Assembly: GCA_043764095.1 (NCBI GenBank)
Contig: JAYUKX010000056.1
Coordinates: 62,001-126,000, forward strand
Length of the DNA stretch: 64,000 nucleotides
Origin: M3007 sp043764095
GTDB taxonomy: Bacteria; Bacteroidota; Bacteroidia; Chitinophagales; Saprospiraceae
Reading direction: 5' to 3'
The notes under the pieces were generated by a model, which searched no databases, was not told the DNA's origin, and worked only from the letters and a program-made list of their open reading frames with translations. Below are positions 1-7,284 of this stretch, piece by piece. The first letter of the stretch is position 1. Every line of letters begins with the position of its first letter. The position numbers were made by a program, and so were the translations under genes.

Positions 1-73
1 CTTGGAGGCATGGCATTACATTCCGCGCTGGGTCACCGTGCTGGAAAGGTGTCGGGGTTATGGGGAAGCCTAA
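1..73 (+). CDS. C-terminal end of an unrecognised protein (cut by window edge)
   Basis: An open frame enters from the left edge (codons from base 2) and ends at TAA 71-73. The 23 visible residues (LEAWHYIPRWVTVLERCRGY then GEA) are rich in Trp and Arg and use codons plausible for a real gene, but I do not recognise the family. It would converge on the SUMF1-fold gene. A competing minus-strand frame starts at ATG 95-97 and also runs off the window. Because the neighbour has a DGR-like variable region, a DGR component could lie here, but 23 codons cannot show that. Confidence 0.3.
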   Translation, partial: LEAWHYIPRWVTVLERCRGYGEA

Positions 74-120
74 TATTTTTTCGAGTTGGCTGGTCATGTT
101 TAGTTTTTTATAACTTTTTT

Positions 121-146
121 AAAAAAAAATTTGGGGCGACAGCCCC
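121..146 (-). terminator. Rho-independent terminator of the SUMF1-fold gene
   Basis: Read on the minus strand there is a GGGGC/GCCCC stem with a 4-nt loop (133-146), followed by AAA and nine Ts. It lies ~107 bp past the stop of the SUMF1-fold gene. The plus-strand side lacks a T-tract after the stem, so it mainly serves the minus-strand gene. Confidence 0.7.
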
Positions 147-252
147 CATACCCGCTCCATACCACCGACTACTGCGCCGTTCGGTCGTCCCTCCTTCTCT
201 TGCTTGCAGTCGTGGTATTCCGCTCCTGTACTCACGGGATGGCCGGAATAGG

Positions 253-1188
253 CTAATCAACTGATTGGAGGACGAGGCGGAAGCCGAAAAAATTGTGGCG
301 GGTGACCGGCCAGTAGCGGTCGCGGTACGCAGCGAGGCAGTACGGCGACCTGTGGAAGTAACCGCCGCCGCGCAGGACGCGGTCCCTGCCTGTTTTTGCA
401 CCTGTTGGATTTTTTTGTGCCCCTCTTTTATATGCTCCATACCAATCATTGCACCACTCCCATATATTGCCGCTCATATCGTACAGACCCAAGGCATTGG
501 GGAGTAGTAGCCCTACTTCGTGGGTATGGCCATCGCTATTACCATCGTACCAACCTACTTGTTCCAGCATATCGCTGCCGGCATATACACCGCTGTACTT
601 ATGATCGAGTCCGCCTTTTGCGGCGTATTCCCATTCGGCTTCGGTGGGTAAGCGGTAACCGGAGGCATTTGGATCGTACTGCACATCGCCGTCATTGGGT
701 AATTGCCATTGCCCTTTGGTATCTTGGCCATATACTTTGCCTTCGGGGGTGTAATATGCGGGTTTTAGTCCTGTTTCTATGCTTAATCGGTTGCAAAACA
801 CTGCTGCATCAAACCACGATACTTGCTCTACGGGGTGGCGTTCTCCTTTATCGTAGGATGGGTTATCGCCCATAATGACTTGCCACAGGTCTTGGGTGAC
901 GGCCATTTCGCCGATAAAAAAATCGCTTAGGGTTACTTCGTGGGCGGGTTTGCCGTCGAATACGGCATCGCCTCGGGTATCGTCGTTACCCATGGTGAAG
1001 GTACCGCCCGGCACGTGCAATAAGCGGTGCGGCGTGGGCAGTGCAATGGGTATTATATGCGGTGTAGTGGTGTGTGGCATAGGCGCGGGGTGTGTGCGTT
1101 TGGTGGCAAATATACTGTGGATTTTGGGAATTTGGGTAGGGGTGTTTTTTTTTAATTGGTGGTGTCGAATTTTATTTGAGGTCATCAA
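253..1188 (-). CDS. FGE-sulfatase (SUMF1) domain protein, probable DGR target
   Basis: 311 residues. A formylglycine-generating-enzyme-like (C-type-lectin-related) domain runs from about residue 56 (VPGGTFTMGND) to the C-terminus. It has family landmarks PVEQVSWFDAAVFCNRLS, YRLPTEAEWEYAAKGG, YDMSGNIWEWCNDW and a closing RVLRGGG...GFRLV strand. The first ~55 residues are low-complexity (His, Pro, Thr, Lys) with no clear signal peptide, so the true start is uncertain; Met37 is an alternative. In Bacteroidota this fold is used both for sulfatase-activating or structural proteins and as the display scaffold of DGR variable proteins. The last 40 codons switch abruptly to GC-rich NNC codons, as in DGR variable regions. 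No reverse transcriptase or template repeat is visible in this window. The gene is monocistronic with its own terminator. Confidence 0.85.
   Translation of the reverse strand: MMTSNKIRHHQLKKNTPTQIPKIHSIFATKRTHPAPMPHTTTPHIIPIALPTPHRLLHVPGGTFTMGNDDTRGDAVFDGKPAHEVTLSDFFIGEMAVTQDLWQVIMGDNPSYDKGERHPVEQVSWFDAAVFCNRLSIETGLKPAYYTPEGKVYGQDTKGQWQLPNDGDVQYDPNASGYRLPTEAEWEYAAKGGLDHKYSGVYAGSDMLEQVGWYDGNSDGHTHEVGLLLPNALGLYDMSGNIWEWCNDWYGAYKRGAQKNPTGAKTGRDRVLRGGGYFHRSPYCLAAYRDRYWPVTRHNFFGFRLVLQSVD
256..385 (-). other. Candidate DGR variable region (VR)
   Basis: Reading minus-strand codons from RDRVLRGGG onward, TAC, TTC, CAC, TAC, TGC, TAC, GAC, TAC, GTC, CAC and TTC occupy the positions where DGR template repeats of FGE targets carry AAC. 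The intervening codons (AGG, TCG, CCG, CTC, GCT, CGC) are stable and GC-rich. The composition change starts sharply after an A-rich stretch encoding AQKNPTGAKTG. A TATTCCG/CGGAATA inverted repeat lies just past the stop (~216-250). Variable region, adenine-biased codons and downstream repeat are all typical of DGR targets. The template repeat and RT are not in the window. Confidence 0.6.
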
Positions 1189-1256
1189 ATTTCTATAAAG
1201 AAGTACTGTGACCAGATATGCGACAAATCTTCTGTGGTATAGATCTAAATTGGATT

Positions 1257-1290
1257 TTGTCGGCGTGACTTTTTTCGGTCACGCCGACAA
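1257..1290. repeat. 13-bp perfect hairpin with T6CG loop
   Basis: TTGTCGGCGTGAC (1257-1269) pairs perfectly with GTCACGCCGACAA (1278-1290) around the loop TTTTTTCG. No T-tract follows on either strand, so it is not an ordinary terminator. Its position ~350 bp from a RAYT gene suggests a REP-like element. Confidence 0.7.
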
Positions 1291-1484
1291 TTGGTAAGAA
1301 AACCATTAGTTTGCCTTTAAAAAATGTTGGTTTTTGACCTGCAAACACTTGATTGATTTGTTTTTTGGTCATTTTGTTGAATTCGCTACTGTACTTCATG
1401 ACCATCCTTTGTGGATTATAGACGTTTTGATGGGACCATTGGGGGGCATTGCGCACGCCGTATGTATACGCACGGCCGTAAGTA

Positions 1485-1512
1485 GTAGAGACTCACGGCC
1501 GTGCGTCTCTAC
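1485..1512. repeat. REP-like palindrome, copy 1
   Basis: 28 nt with half-site GTAGAGACtCACGG and its complement CCGTGCGTCTCTAC. One position departs from perfect symmetry. The same element occurs at 2041-2068 (perfect) and 2276-2295 (20-nt core), and a half copy lies at ~1469-1480. Confidence 0.85.
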
Positions 1513-2040
1513 GCCGCGCAAATCCACACCCGTGCACATCCACACCCGTGCGCACCCACACACAAAAAACGCCCCCCGCCAACAACCAATACATATGAAT
1601 TTAAAAACAACCAATACGTATAAATTCAAAAATAAAATAGAATGGATAAATTCAAAAATAAATACCGCATCCCATCGAACCGAAAACTCAATTGGGATTA
1701 TTCCGCAAATGCCCTGTATTTTTTGACCATTGTTACACAAAACAGGGTGTGTAATTTGGGTGAAATTGTTCAAATTATGGATGGCGTGGTACCGCCGCAA
1801 CCCCCAAAATACAAAATGGTATTGTCCGATTATGGCAAAATCGTTGAACAGGAATGGTTCTAATCATTCGAAATACGGAATGAATTGATATTGCACGAAT
1901 TCGTTTTGATGCCCAATCATTTACATGCCATTGTGGAAATTTATACGGGGAATGACGGGATTGGGGATGTTATTGGGGTTGATGATGTTACCGACATTTC
2001 CCACGGTGGCGATGTTACCCGGGTTGATGATGTTACCACC

Positions 2041-2068
2041 GTAGAGACGCACGGCCGTGCGTCTCTAC
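2041..2068. repeat. REP-like palindrome, copy 2 (perfect, inside RAYT frame)
   Basis: GTAGAGACGCACGG followed by its exact reverse complement, 28 nt with no loop. It is read in the RAYT frame as VETHGRASL. It marks an insertion in the linker between the HUH and tyrosine motifs. Confidence 0.9.
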
Positions 2069-2275
2069 CGCCGCAACAACCGCCACAAATACCGCCGCAA
2101 ACACCACAAACACCGCAACAAACGCCACCACAAACCACAACCGATACCGACACCAATATTCAAATAAAACGCAACCCGCCCATTCGTTTACCCAAATCAA
2201 TTTCGTCATTCATTGCAGGATTTAAATCTGCGGTAAATTCCAAAATTGATGATTATATTGATGATTATATTAATG

Positions 2276-2295
2276 AGACGCACGGCCGTGCGTCT
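2276..2295. repeat. REP-like palindrome, copy 3 (20-nt core, inside RAYT frame)
   Basis: AGACGCACGG followed by its reverse complement, again coding for ETHGRAS in the RAYT frame. It lies just upstream of the region where the RAYT frame shifts. Confidence 0.85.
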
Positions 2296-2574
2296 ACGGC
2301 CGCAACCACCAAAATACAACCGAAACAACCATTTTTTTCAACCCAATTACCACGATCATATCATCAGAAATCATATTGAATATAAAAGGATTAAACAATA
2401 CATAATTAATAACCCTATGAACTGGGGGAAAGATACATTTAATGGCTAGGCTGTAAAGAATATCATCATTACATCAACTAGGCTATTCCCTATCGTCATC
2501 AATAGAAAAAAACGTTATTCCTCCAACTAAAAAAAGTACAATAAAGAAAGCACCATAAATTCCTTTACACCAAA

Positions 2575-4476
2575 CTACAGCCCCGCCCCCTTCTTGATTT
2601 CCTCCACCACTTCGGGGTTGAGTAGCGTAGAAATATCACCCAAATTACTCACATCGCCCTCTGCAATTTTACGGAGAATACGGCGCATAATTTTACCAGA
2701 TCGGGTCTTGGGCAGTCCCGGCACCACCTGTATTTTATCGGGGCGGGCAATAGCACCGATTTCTTTTGTCACAATAGCACCCACTTCTTTGCGGAAGGCA
2801 TCAAGATCAGTGATGGCGTGATTTGGAATGACATAAGCGTAAATACCCTGCCCTTTTATATCGTGCGGATAACCCACTACCGCCGATTCCACAATATTAT
2901 CGTGGTTATTAATGGCATCTTCCACTTCTGCTGTACCGATACGGTGGCCCGAAACATTGATCACATCATCCACTCTACCAATAATACGGTAGTAGCCATC
3001 GTGGTCGCGGCGTGCGCCATCGCCTGTAAAGTATTTGTTTTTGAACGTGGCGAAATAAGTTTGGCGGCAACGCTCATGATCGCCATAAGTAGTGCGGATA
3101 ATAGAAGGCCAAGGGTATTTGATACAAAGCATCCCTTCTACATCATTGCCCTCAATTTCGTTTCCTTTGGCATCTACTAAGCAGGGTTGAATGCCCGGTA
3201 ATGGCAAAGTGGCAAAACAGGGCTTGAGTGGCGTAATACCCGCTATGGGCGTAATCATGATGCCACCCGTTTCGGTTTGCCACCAAGTATCTACAATAGG
3301 GCATTTTTTGCGACCAATTTTTTCATTATACCAGTTCCACGCTTCATCATTGATTGGTTCTCCTACCGAACCCAGCACCTTGAGCGAAGGCATACGAAGC
3401 CCTTTTACCCATTCGTCGCCCGCTGCCATCAGGGCGCGAATAGCCGTAGGTGCGGTATAGAAAATATTTACTTTATGGCGTTTGATGACATCCCAAAAAC
3501 GGCCAGCATTAGGGTAATTTGGTACGCCTTCAAACATCAAAGTAGTGGCACCTGCCAATAAAGGGCCATAGATAATATAGGAATGGCCCGTGATCCAGCC
3601 AATATCGGCGGTACACCAGTAAATATCGTTCTCTTGGTATTGGAACACATTGCGGAAGGTATATTCGGTATAAACCATATAGCCGCCGTGTGTATGCACC
3701 ACACCTTTGGGTTTACCTGTTGAGCCAGATGTATATAAAATGAACAAAGGATGCTCGCTGTCAACGGCAACGGCTTTGCAGGATTTGCGTTGGCCAGCAA
3801 TGGCATCAGACCACCAAATATCGCGTCCTTCGTTCATTGAGACGGGTTCGCCGGAATTTTTATGCACAATTACCTTGACTATACTGTCGCAGCCCATCGT
3901 AAGTGCTTCATCTACCACCTGTTTAACCGGAAAATTCTTTGCACCGCGTGCATTAAAATCGCTGGTGATGATATAATTGGCTTGTGCATCTTTAACCCGA
4001 TCAGCAATGGCAACGGCGCTGAATCCTGCAAAAACCACCGAATGAATTGCACCTAAGCGCGCGCATGCGAGTACGGCCACCGTCAGTTCGGGGGTCATGG
4101 GCATATAAATACAGATGCGATCACCTTTTTTTACGCCCTGATCTTTGAGGGCATTGGCAAACTGACAGACGTTTTGGTAGAGTTGTTTATACGTCCACTT
4201 AATAGGTTTCCTGTTAGGGTCGTTGGGTTCCCAGATCAGGGCCGTTTTTTTAGGTGTGGCTTCAACGTGTCGGTCGAGGCAATTTTCGGTGATATTTAAT
4301 TTACCACCGATAAACCATTTTACATCCGGAGATTTGAAATTCCATTTCACCACTTTGTTCCACTGTTTTTTCCAGCGGAATGTGGCGGCCTGTTCCGCCC
4401 AAAATCCTTCGGGATCGGTAATGCTGTGCTGATAAACCTGTTGGTATTCCTCGAAGGTGCGTATCTGTGATGTCAT
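2575..4476 (-). CDS. acs: Acetyl-CoA synthetase
   Basis: AMP-forming acetate:CoA ligase of 633 residues, the usual family length. It converts acetate, ATP and CoA to acetyl-CoA in the cytosol. The ACAS_N segment covers the first ~60 residues; the P-loop-like YTSGSTGKPKG is at 248-258; DTWWQTETGG at 396-405 carries the Trp that shapes a small acetate pocket. The C-terminal PKTRSGKIMRR holds Lys595, the adenylation lysine that is also the site of Pat-type acetylation control. The next minus-strand gene upstream is a propionyl-CoA synthetase (158-bp gap), and beyond it lies a CrbS-like kinase, a family that controls acs in Gammaproteobacteria. Nothing is broken. Confidence 0.97.
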   Translation of the reverse strand: MTSQIRTFEEYQQVYQHSITDPEGFWAEQAATFRWKKQWNKVVKWNFKSPDVKWFIGGKLNITENCLDRHVEATPKKTALIWEPNDPNRKPIKWTYKQLYQNVCQFANALKDQGVKKGDRICIYMPMTPELTVAVLACARLGAIHSVVFAGFSAVAIADRVKDAQANYIITSDFNARGAKNFPVKQVVDEALTMGCDSIVKVIVHKNSGEPVSMNEGRDIWWSDAIAGQRKSCKAVAVDSEHPLFILYTSGSTGKPKGVVHTHGGYMVYTEYTFRNVFQYQENDIYWCTADIGWITGHSYIIYGPLLAGATTLMFEGVPNYPNAGRFWDVIKRHKVNIFYTAPTAIRALMAAGDEWVKGLRMPSLKVLGSVGEPINDEAWNWYNEKIGRKKCPIVDTWWQTETGGIMITPIAGITPLKPCFATLPLPGIQPCLVDAKGNEIEGNDVEGMLCIKYPWPSIIRTTYGDHERCRQTYFATFKNKYFTGDGARRDHDGYYRIIGRVDDVINVSGHRIGTAEVEDAINNHDNIVESAVVGYPHDIKGQGIYAYVIPNHAITDLDAFRKEVGAIVTKEIGAIARPDKIQVVPGLPKTRSGKIMRRILRKIAEGDVSNLGDISTLLNPEVVEEIKKGAGL

Positions 4477-4634
4477 GGATTTATGATATTTTATAATTTT
4501 ACAAATGGATACAATGTTTTAAAATATTCTCAGTCAAATAGGAGTGCAAGATTACTCCGCACTCCGTTAACCAACAAATATCAAAACGAATATTTCAACT
4601 AGACTTAATTTTTTTGTATTAAATACGCGATAAC

Positions 4635-6530
4635 CTAATTACGCTGTGTATTAAATTGGTCAACGTATATTTTTATTTCATCTAATACGGTATGGTCTTC
4701 GATGGTGGACGGAACGGAATAAGGCAAGTTATCCACAATTGCCCTGATAATTTTCCGCAATATTTTCCCAGATCTGGTTTTAGGCAAGCGGCCAACAATA
4801 ACTGCGTTTCGGAAGCAGGCGATCGTACCCAGTTGGTTGCGTACCATCTGAACCAGTTCTGCATCAAGTTGCGCATGATCGATATTTAAGTTGGCCTTGA
4901 GTACAACAAATCCGAGTGGAATCTGTCCTTTGAGGTCATCAGCAACACCTACCACTGCACATTCGGCAATAGCAGGATGCGCTGCGACAATTTCCTCCAT
5001 ATCGGCGGTGGACAATCGGTGTCCAGATACATTAATTACATCATCAATACGGCCAGTAATATAGAAATATCCATCCTGATCTTTGTAGCCGCCATCGCCT
5101 GTAAAATAATACCCTGGATATTCACTGAGGTAGCTTTGCACAAAGCGGTCGGGGGCTTTCCAAAGTGTTGGCAGACAACCGGGAGGAAGGGGGAGTTTGA
5201 TACAAACAGCACCTTCCTCACCTACTGGGAGTGGCGTGGCATCGTGCGACAATATTTGGATATTAAAACCCGGCACTGGCAGTGCGGACGAGCCTGGTTT
5301 TACTGGAAGGAGTTCCACACCTACCGGGTTTGCTAACATAGGCCATCCTGATTCAGTTTGCCACCAGTGGTCGATTACTGGGATACTTAACAAATCCTGC
5401 GCCCATTTCAGGGTGGCAGCATCGCACCGTTCACCTGCTAGGAATAGGTATTTCAGGCAAGAAATATCATATTTCTGTTTTAGCAAACCCTCGGGGTCTT
5501 CTTTTCGGATGGCACGAAACCCAGTAGGTGCAGTAAAAAGTACTTTTACATTATGTTGAGCAATAACGCGCCAAAAAGCACCTGCATCGGGCGTTCTTAT
5601 GGGTTTGCCCTCGTATAAAATGGTAGTACAGCCTGTAATAAGCGGTGCATAAACAATAAAAGAATGACCTACTACCCAACCCACATCGCTGGCTGCCCAG
5701 AACGTATCGCCGGGTTTGATACCATATACATACTCCATGGAATAGCGCATAGCAACAGCGTGGCCGCCATTATCCCTTACGATCCCTTTTGGTTTACCAG
5801 TGGTACCGCTGGTATAAAGAATATAGAGTGGATCAATAGCATCAACGGGGACACAATCGGCTGGTTGCGCGGTTTTGAGTAGGTCGTGCCAATCCAAAAA
5901 ATCGCTATTTTGTAGGTCTTCCTGTTTTACTGGGCGTTGCAGCATCACCTTGTGTTTTATTTTGTGCTGGGCTTCATGTAGTGCCTGCTCAATAATGGGG
6001 CGATAAGAAACAATTCGATCTATTTCAATCCCTGCACTGGCAGTCAGCAGTACTTTTGGTCGGGCATCATCAATACGTAGTGCTAGTTCGTGGGCTGCAA
6101 AACCACCGAAAACCACCGAGTGTACAGCACCGAGGCGGGCGCATGCGAGCATTGCAATGACTACTTCGGGTGTCATTGGCATATACGCGATGACTCGGTC
6201 ACCGTGAGAAACCCCTAGGTTTTTGAGTACCCCTGCAAATAGGGCTACTGCATCGCGGAGTTGATGATAAGTATATTGAGTAATGGACTGGGTAACGGGC
6301 GAGTCCCATATCAAAGCAGGCTGATCTCCGCGGCCATCTTCGATATGCTTGTCGAGTGCTAGGTAGCAGGTATTCATTTTGCCACCAGCGTACCAACGAT
6401 TTAACCCGTGCTCGTCACGACTAAGCATATTGAATGGAGCATCATACCAATGAATTTTTTTTGCTTGTTCCTCCCAGAATGCTTCTGGGTCATTCATGCT
6501 AGATTGGTAAATAGACGTGTAAACTTCCAT
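4635..6530 (-). CDS. prpE: Propionyl-CoA synthetase (ACSS3/PrpE type)
   Basis: 631 residues, AMP-forming acyl-CoA ligase. It resembles Acs but has the PrpE/ACSS3 signatures: YTSGTTGKPKGIVRDNGGHA (from 239), ASDVGWVVGHSFIVYAPL, and WWQTESGWP at 389-397 in place of WWQTETGG. The adenylation lysine is Lys589 in PKTRSGKILRK. It activates propionate for the methylcitrate or methylmalonyl route. Pairing with acs indicates use of fermentation acids as carbon sources. Upstream (6549-6708) lies a MITE-like element, so its promoter probably sits between the element and the ATG or is supplied by the element. Confidence 0.93.
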   Translation of the reverse strand: MEVYTSIYQSSMNDPEAFWEEQAKKIHWYDAPFNMLSRDEHGLNRWYAGGKMNTCYLALDKHIEDGRGDQPALIWDSPVTQSITQYTYHQLRDAVALFAGVLKNLGVSHGDRVIAYMPMTPEVVIAMLACARLGAVHSVVFGGFAAHELALRIDDARPKVLLTASAGIEIDRIVSYRPIIEQALHEAQHKIKHKVMLQRPVKQEDLQNSDFLDWHDLLKTAQPADCVPVDAIDPLYILYTSGTTGKPKGIVRDNGGHAVAMRYSMEYVYGIKPGDTFWAASDVGWVVGHSFIVYAPLITGCTTILYEGKPIRTPDAGAFWRVIAQHNVKVLFTAPTGFRAIRKEDPEGLLKQKYDISCLKYLFLAGERCDAATLKWAQDLLSIPVIDHWWQTESGWPMLANPVGVELLPVKPGSSALPVPGFNIQILSHDATPLPVGEEGAVCIKLPLPPGCLPTLWKAPDRFVQSYLSEYPGYYFTGDGGYKDQDGYFYITGRIDDVINVSGHRLSTADMEEIVAAHPAIAECAVVGVADDLKGQIPLGFVVLKANLNIDHAQLDAELVQMVRNQLGTIACFRNAVIVGRLPKTRSGKILRKIIRAIVDNLPYSVPSTIEDHTVLDEIKIYVDQFNTQRN

Positions 6531-6548
6531 CGTATCATTTTAATATTG

Positions 6549-6708
6549 GACTTGTTGCGTTGGGAGACCATCCGGCCAGAAAGTGATCCTTTCGTGCTGC
6601 TTTTCGGCTATTTTCTCGTCCGTAGCGCTGCTACGAACTCAAAAATGAGCCTTAATCAGCCCAAAAATCTCTAATTTCATGACTTGGCCGCTACCACCGC
6701 AACAAGTC
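6549..6708. repeat. MITE-like element, copy B
   Basis: A 160-bp intergenic element bounded by perfect 11-bp inverted termini GACTTGTTGCG (6549-6559) and its complement (6698-6708). Inside is the family core TCGTCCG, hairpin GTAGC-GCT-GCTAC, then CGAACTCAAAAA. The same core occurs at ~29965-29995 with CGATGC/GCATCG as the stem, and a divergent one at 34005-34157. It sits directly upstream of prpE. Confidence 0.75.
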
Positions 6709-6870
6709 TATTGTAGGGCGAAGATACAATTAATTTATGTAAATATCTACATGTTTATATTTTATTTTTTAAATAAAAATATTATTTTGCATTCCTTTGA
6801 TTATTATCAGGAATACAAAATATAATATGGTATTCTGTGGAGCAATAGAATTGACAAAGGAGGCTAGTAA

Positions 6871-7260
6871 TTATCCATAGCTGATAATCTCTTGCACGGT
6901 ACTTACCAAATGATCATTATCAAAAGGTTTGACTAAATAATACTCTGCCCCTTTTGCATAACCGGTTTCTTTATCTGTCTCTGTACCTTTTGCGGTGAGG
7001 AAAACAATTTTCAGGTTTTCAAAAACAGGATTTTGTCGGAGTTGTGCGGCCACCTCAAAGCCGCTCAATCCGGGCATCATCACATCGAGAATAACGAGTT
7101 GAGGGAGGCATTCACTGGCTAGTTCGAGCGCTTGTATCCCAGAGAAAGCTTTAAATACCTCAAATCCTGCACGTTGGAGCAAGAATTCGATGGCAATGAT
7201 AATATTGGGTTCGTCGTCAACGATCAATATTTTTGCTGGTGAAGCGGTTGTGTTGCTCAT
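6871..7260 (-). CDS. Single-domain response regulator (CheY-like)
   Basis: 129 residues, essentially one receiver domain: acidic pocket Asp15/Asp16, phospho-acceptor Asp59 in LVILDVMMPG, Thr89 and Lys111 in LVKPFD. There is no DNA-binding output domain. It lies 24 bp downstream of the symporter-histidine kinase and is presumably co-transcribed with it, so it is the likely phosphorylation partner. Unlike CrbR or CbrB it cannot bind DNA itself, so the output must go through protein-protein contacts or another regulator. Confidence 0.93.
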   Translation of the reverse strand: MSNTTASPAKILIVDDEPNIIIAIEFLLQRAGFEVFKAFSGIQALELASECLPQLVILDVMMPGLSGFEVAAQLRQNPVFENLKIVFLTAKGTETDKETGYAKGAEYYLVKPFDNDHLVSTVQEIISYG

Positions 7261-7284
7261 ACATAAAGACTATTCTAAAAAAAA

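Larger units (their letters stand above)
1189..1641. other. Repeat-rich intergenic region upstream of the RAYT remnant
   Basis: 453 bp with no convincing gene. It holds a 13-bp hairpin (1257-1290), half a palindrome (~1469-1480), one 28-nt palindrome (1485-1512), a duplicated atccacacccgtgc motif (~1528-1556), and three degenerate ~25-bp AT-rich units ending at the RAYT start. Two of these units share ATAAATTCAAAAATAAA at 1620-1636 and 1646-1662. An 87-codon minus frame here has no recognisable family and spans the hairpin. Confidence 0.7.
1642..2449 (+). pseudogene. Broken REP-associated tyrosine transposase (IS200-like Y1, RAYT)
   Basis: The start MDKFKNKYRIPSNRKLNWDY matches the usual RAYT N-terminus. 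An in-frame TAA at 1861-1863 interrupts it, then the same frame continues FEIRNELILHEFVLMPNHLH with the HUH motif (HLH codons 1918-1926). The C-terminal part, IIRNHIEYKRIKQYIINNPM then NW, with the catalytic Tyr at 2399-2401, lies in another frame ending at 2449. So there is one nonsense codon and one frameshift, probably near the T7 run at 2332-2338 or the palindrome at 2276-2295. Between the HUH and Tyr motifs sits an expanded Pro/Gln/Thr-rich insert containing two palindromes read in frame as ETHGRAS. RAYTs mobilise or maintain REP palindromes; this copy is unlikely to be active unless supplied from elsewhere. Confidence 0.85.

Noticed and set aside
108..449. 113-codon minus-strand frame overlapping the end of the SUMF1-fold gene
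   Set aside because: It is a shifted reading of the GC-rich variable region with low-complexity Ala/Arg/Ser content; the SUMF1 frame has clear domain support.
1193..1456. 87-codon minus-strand frame in the RAYT upstream region
   Set aside because: No family recognised, spans the 13-bp hairpin, and composition is not gene-like.
1528..1560. Short tandem repeats (atccacacccgtgc) as a CRISPR array
   Set aside because: Only two adjacent imperfect units with no spacers.
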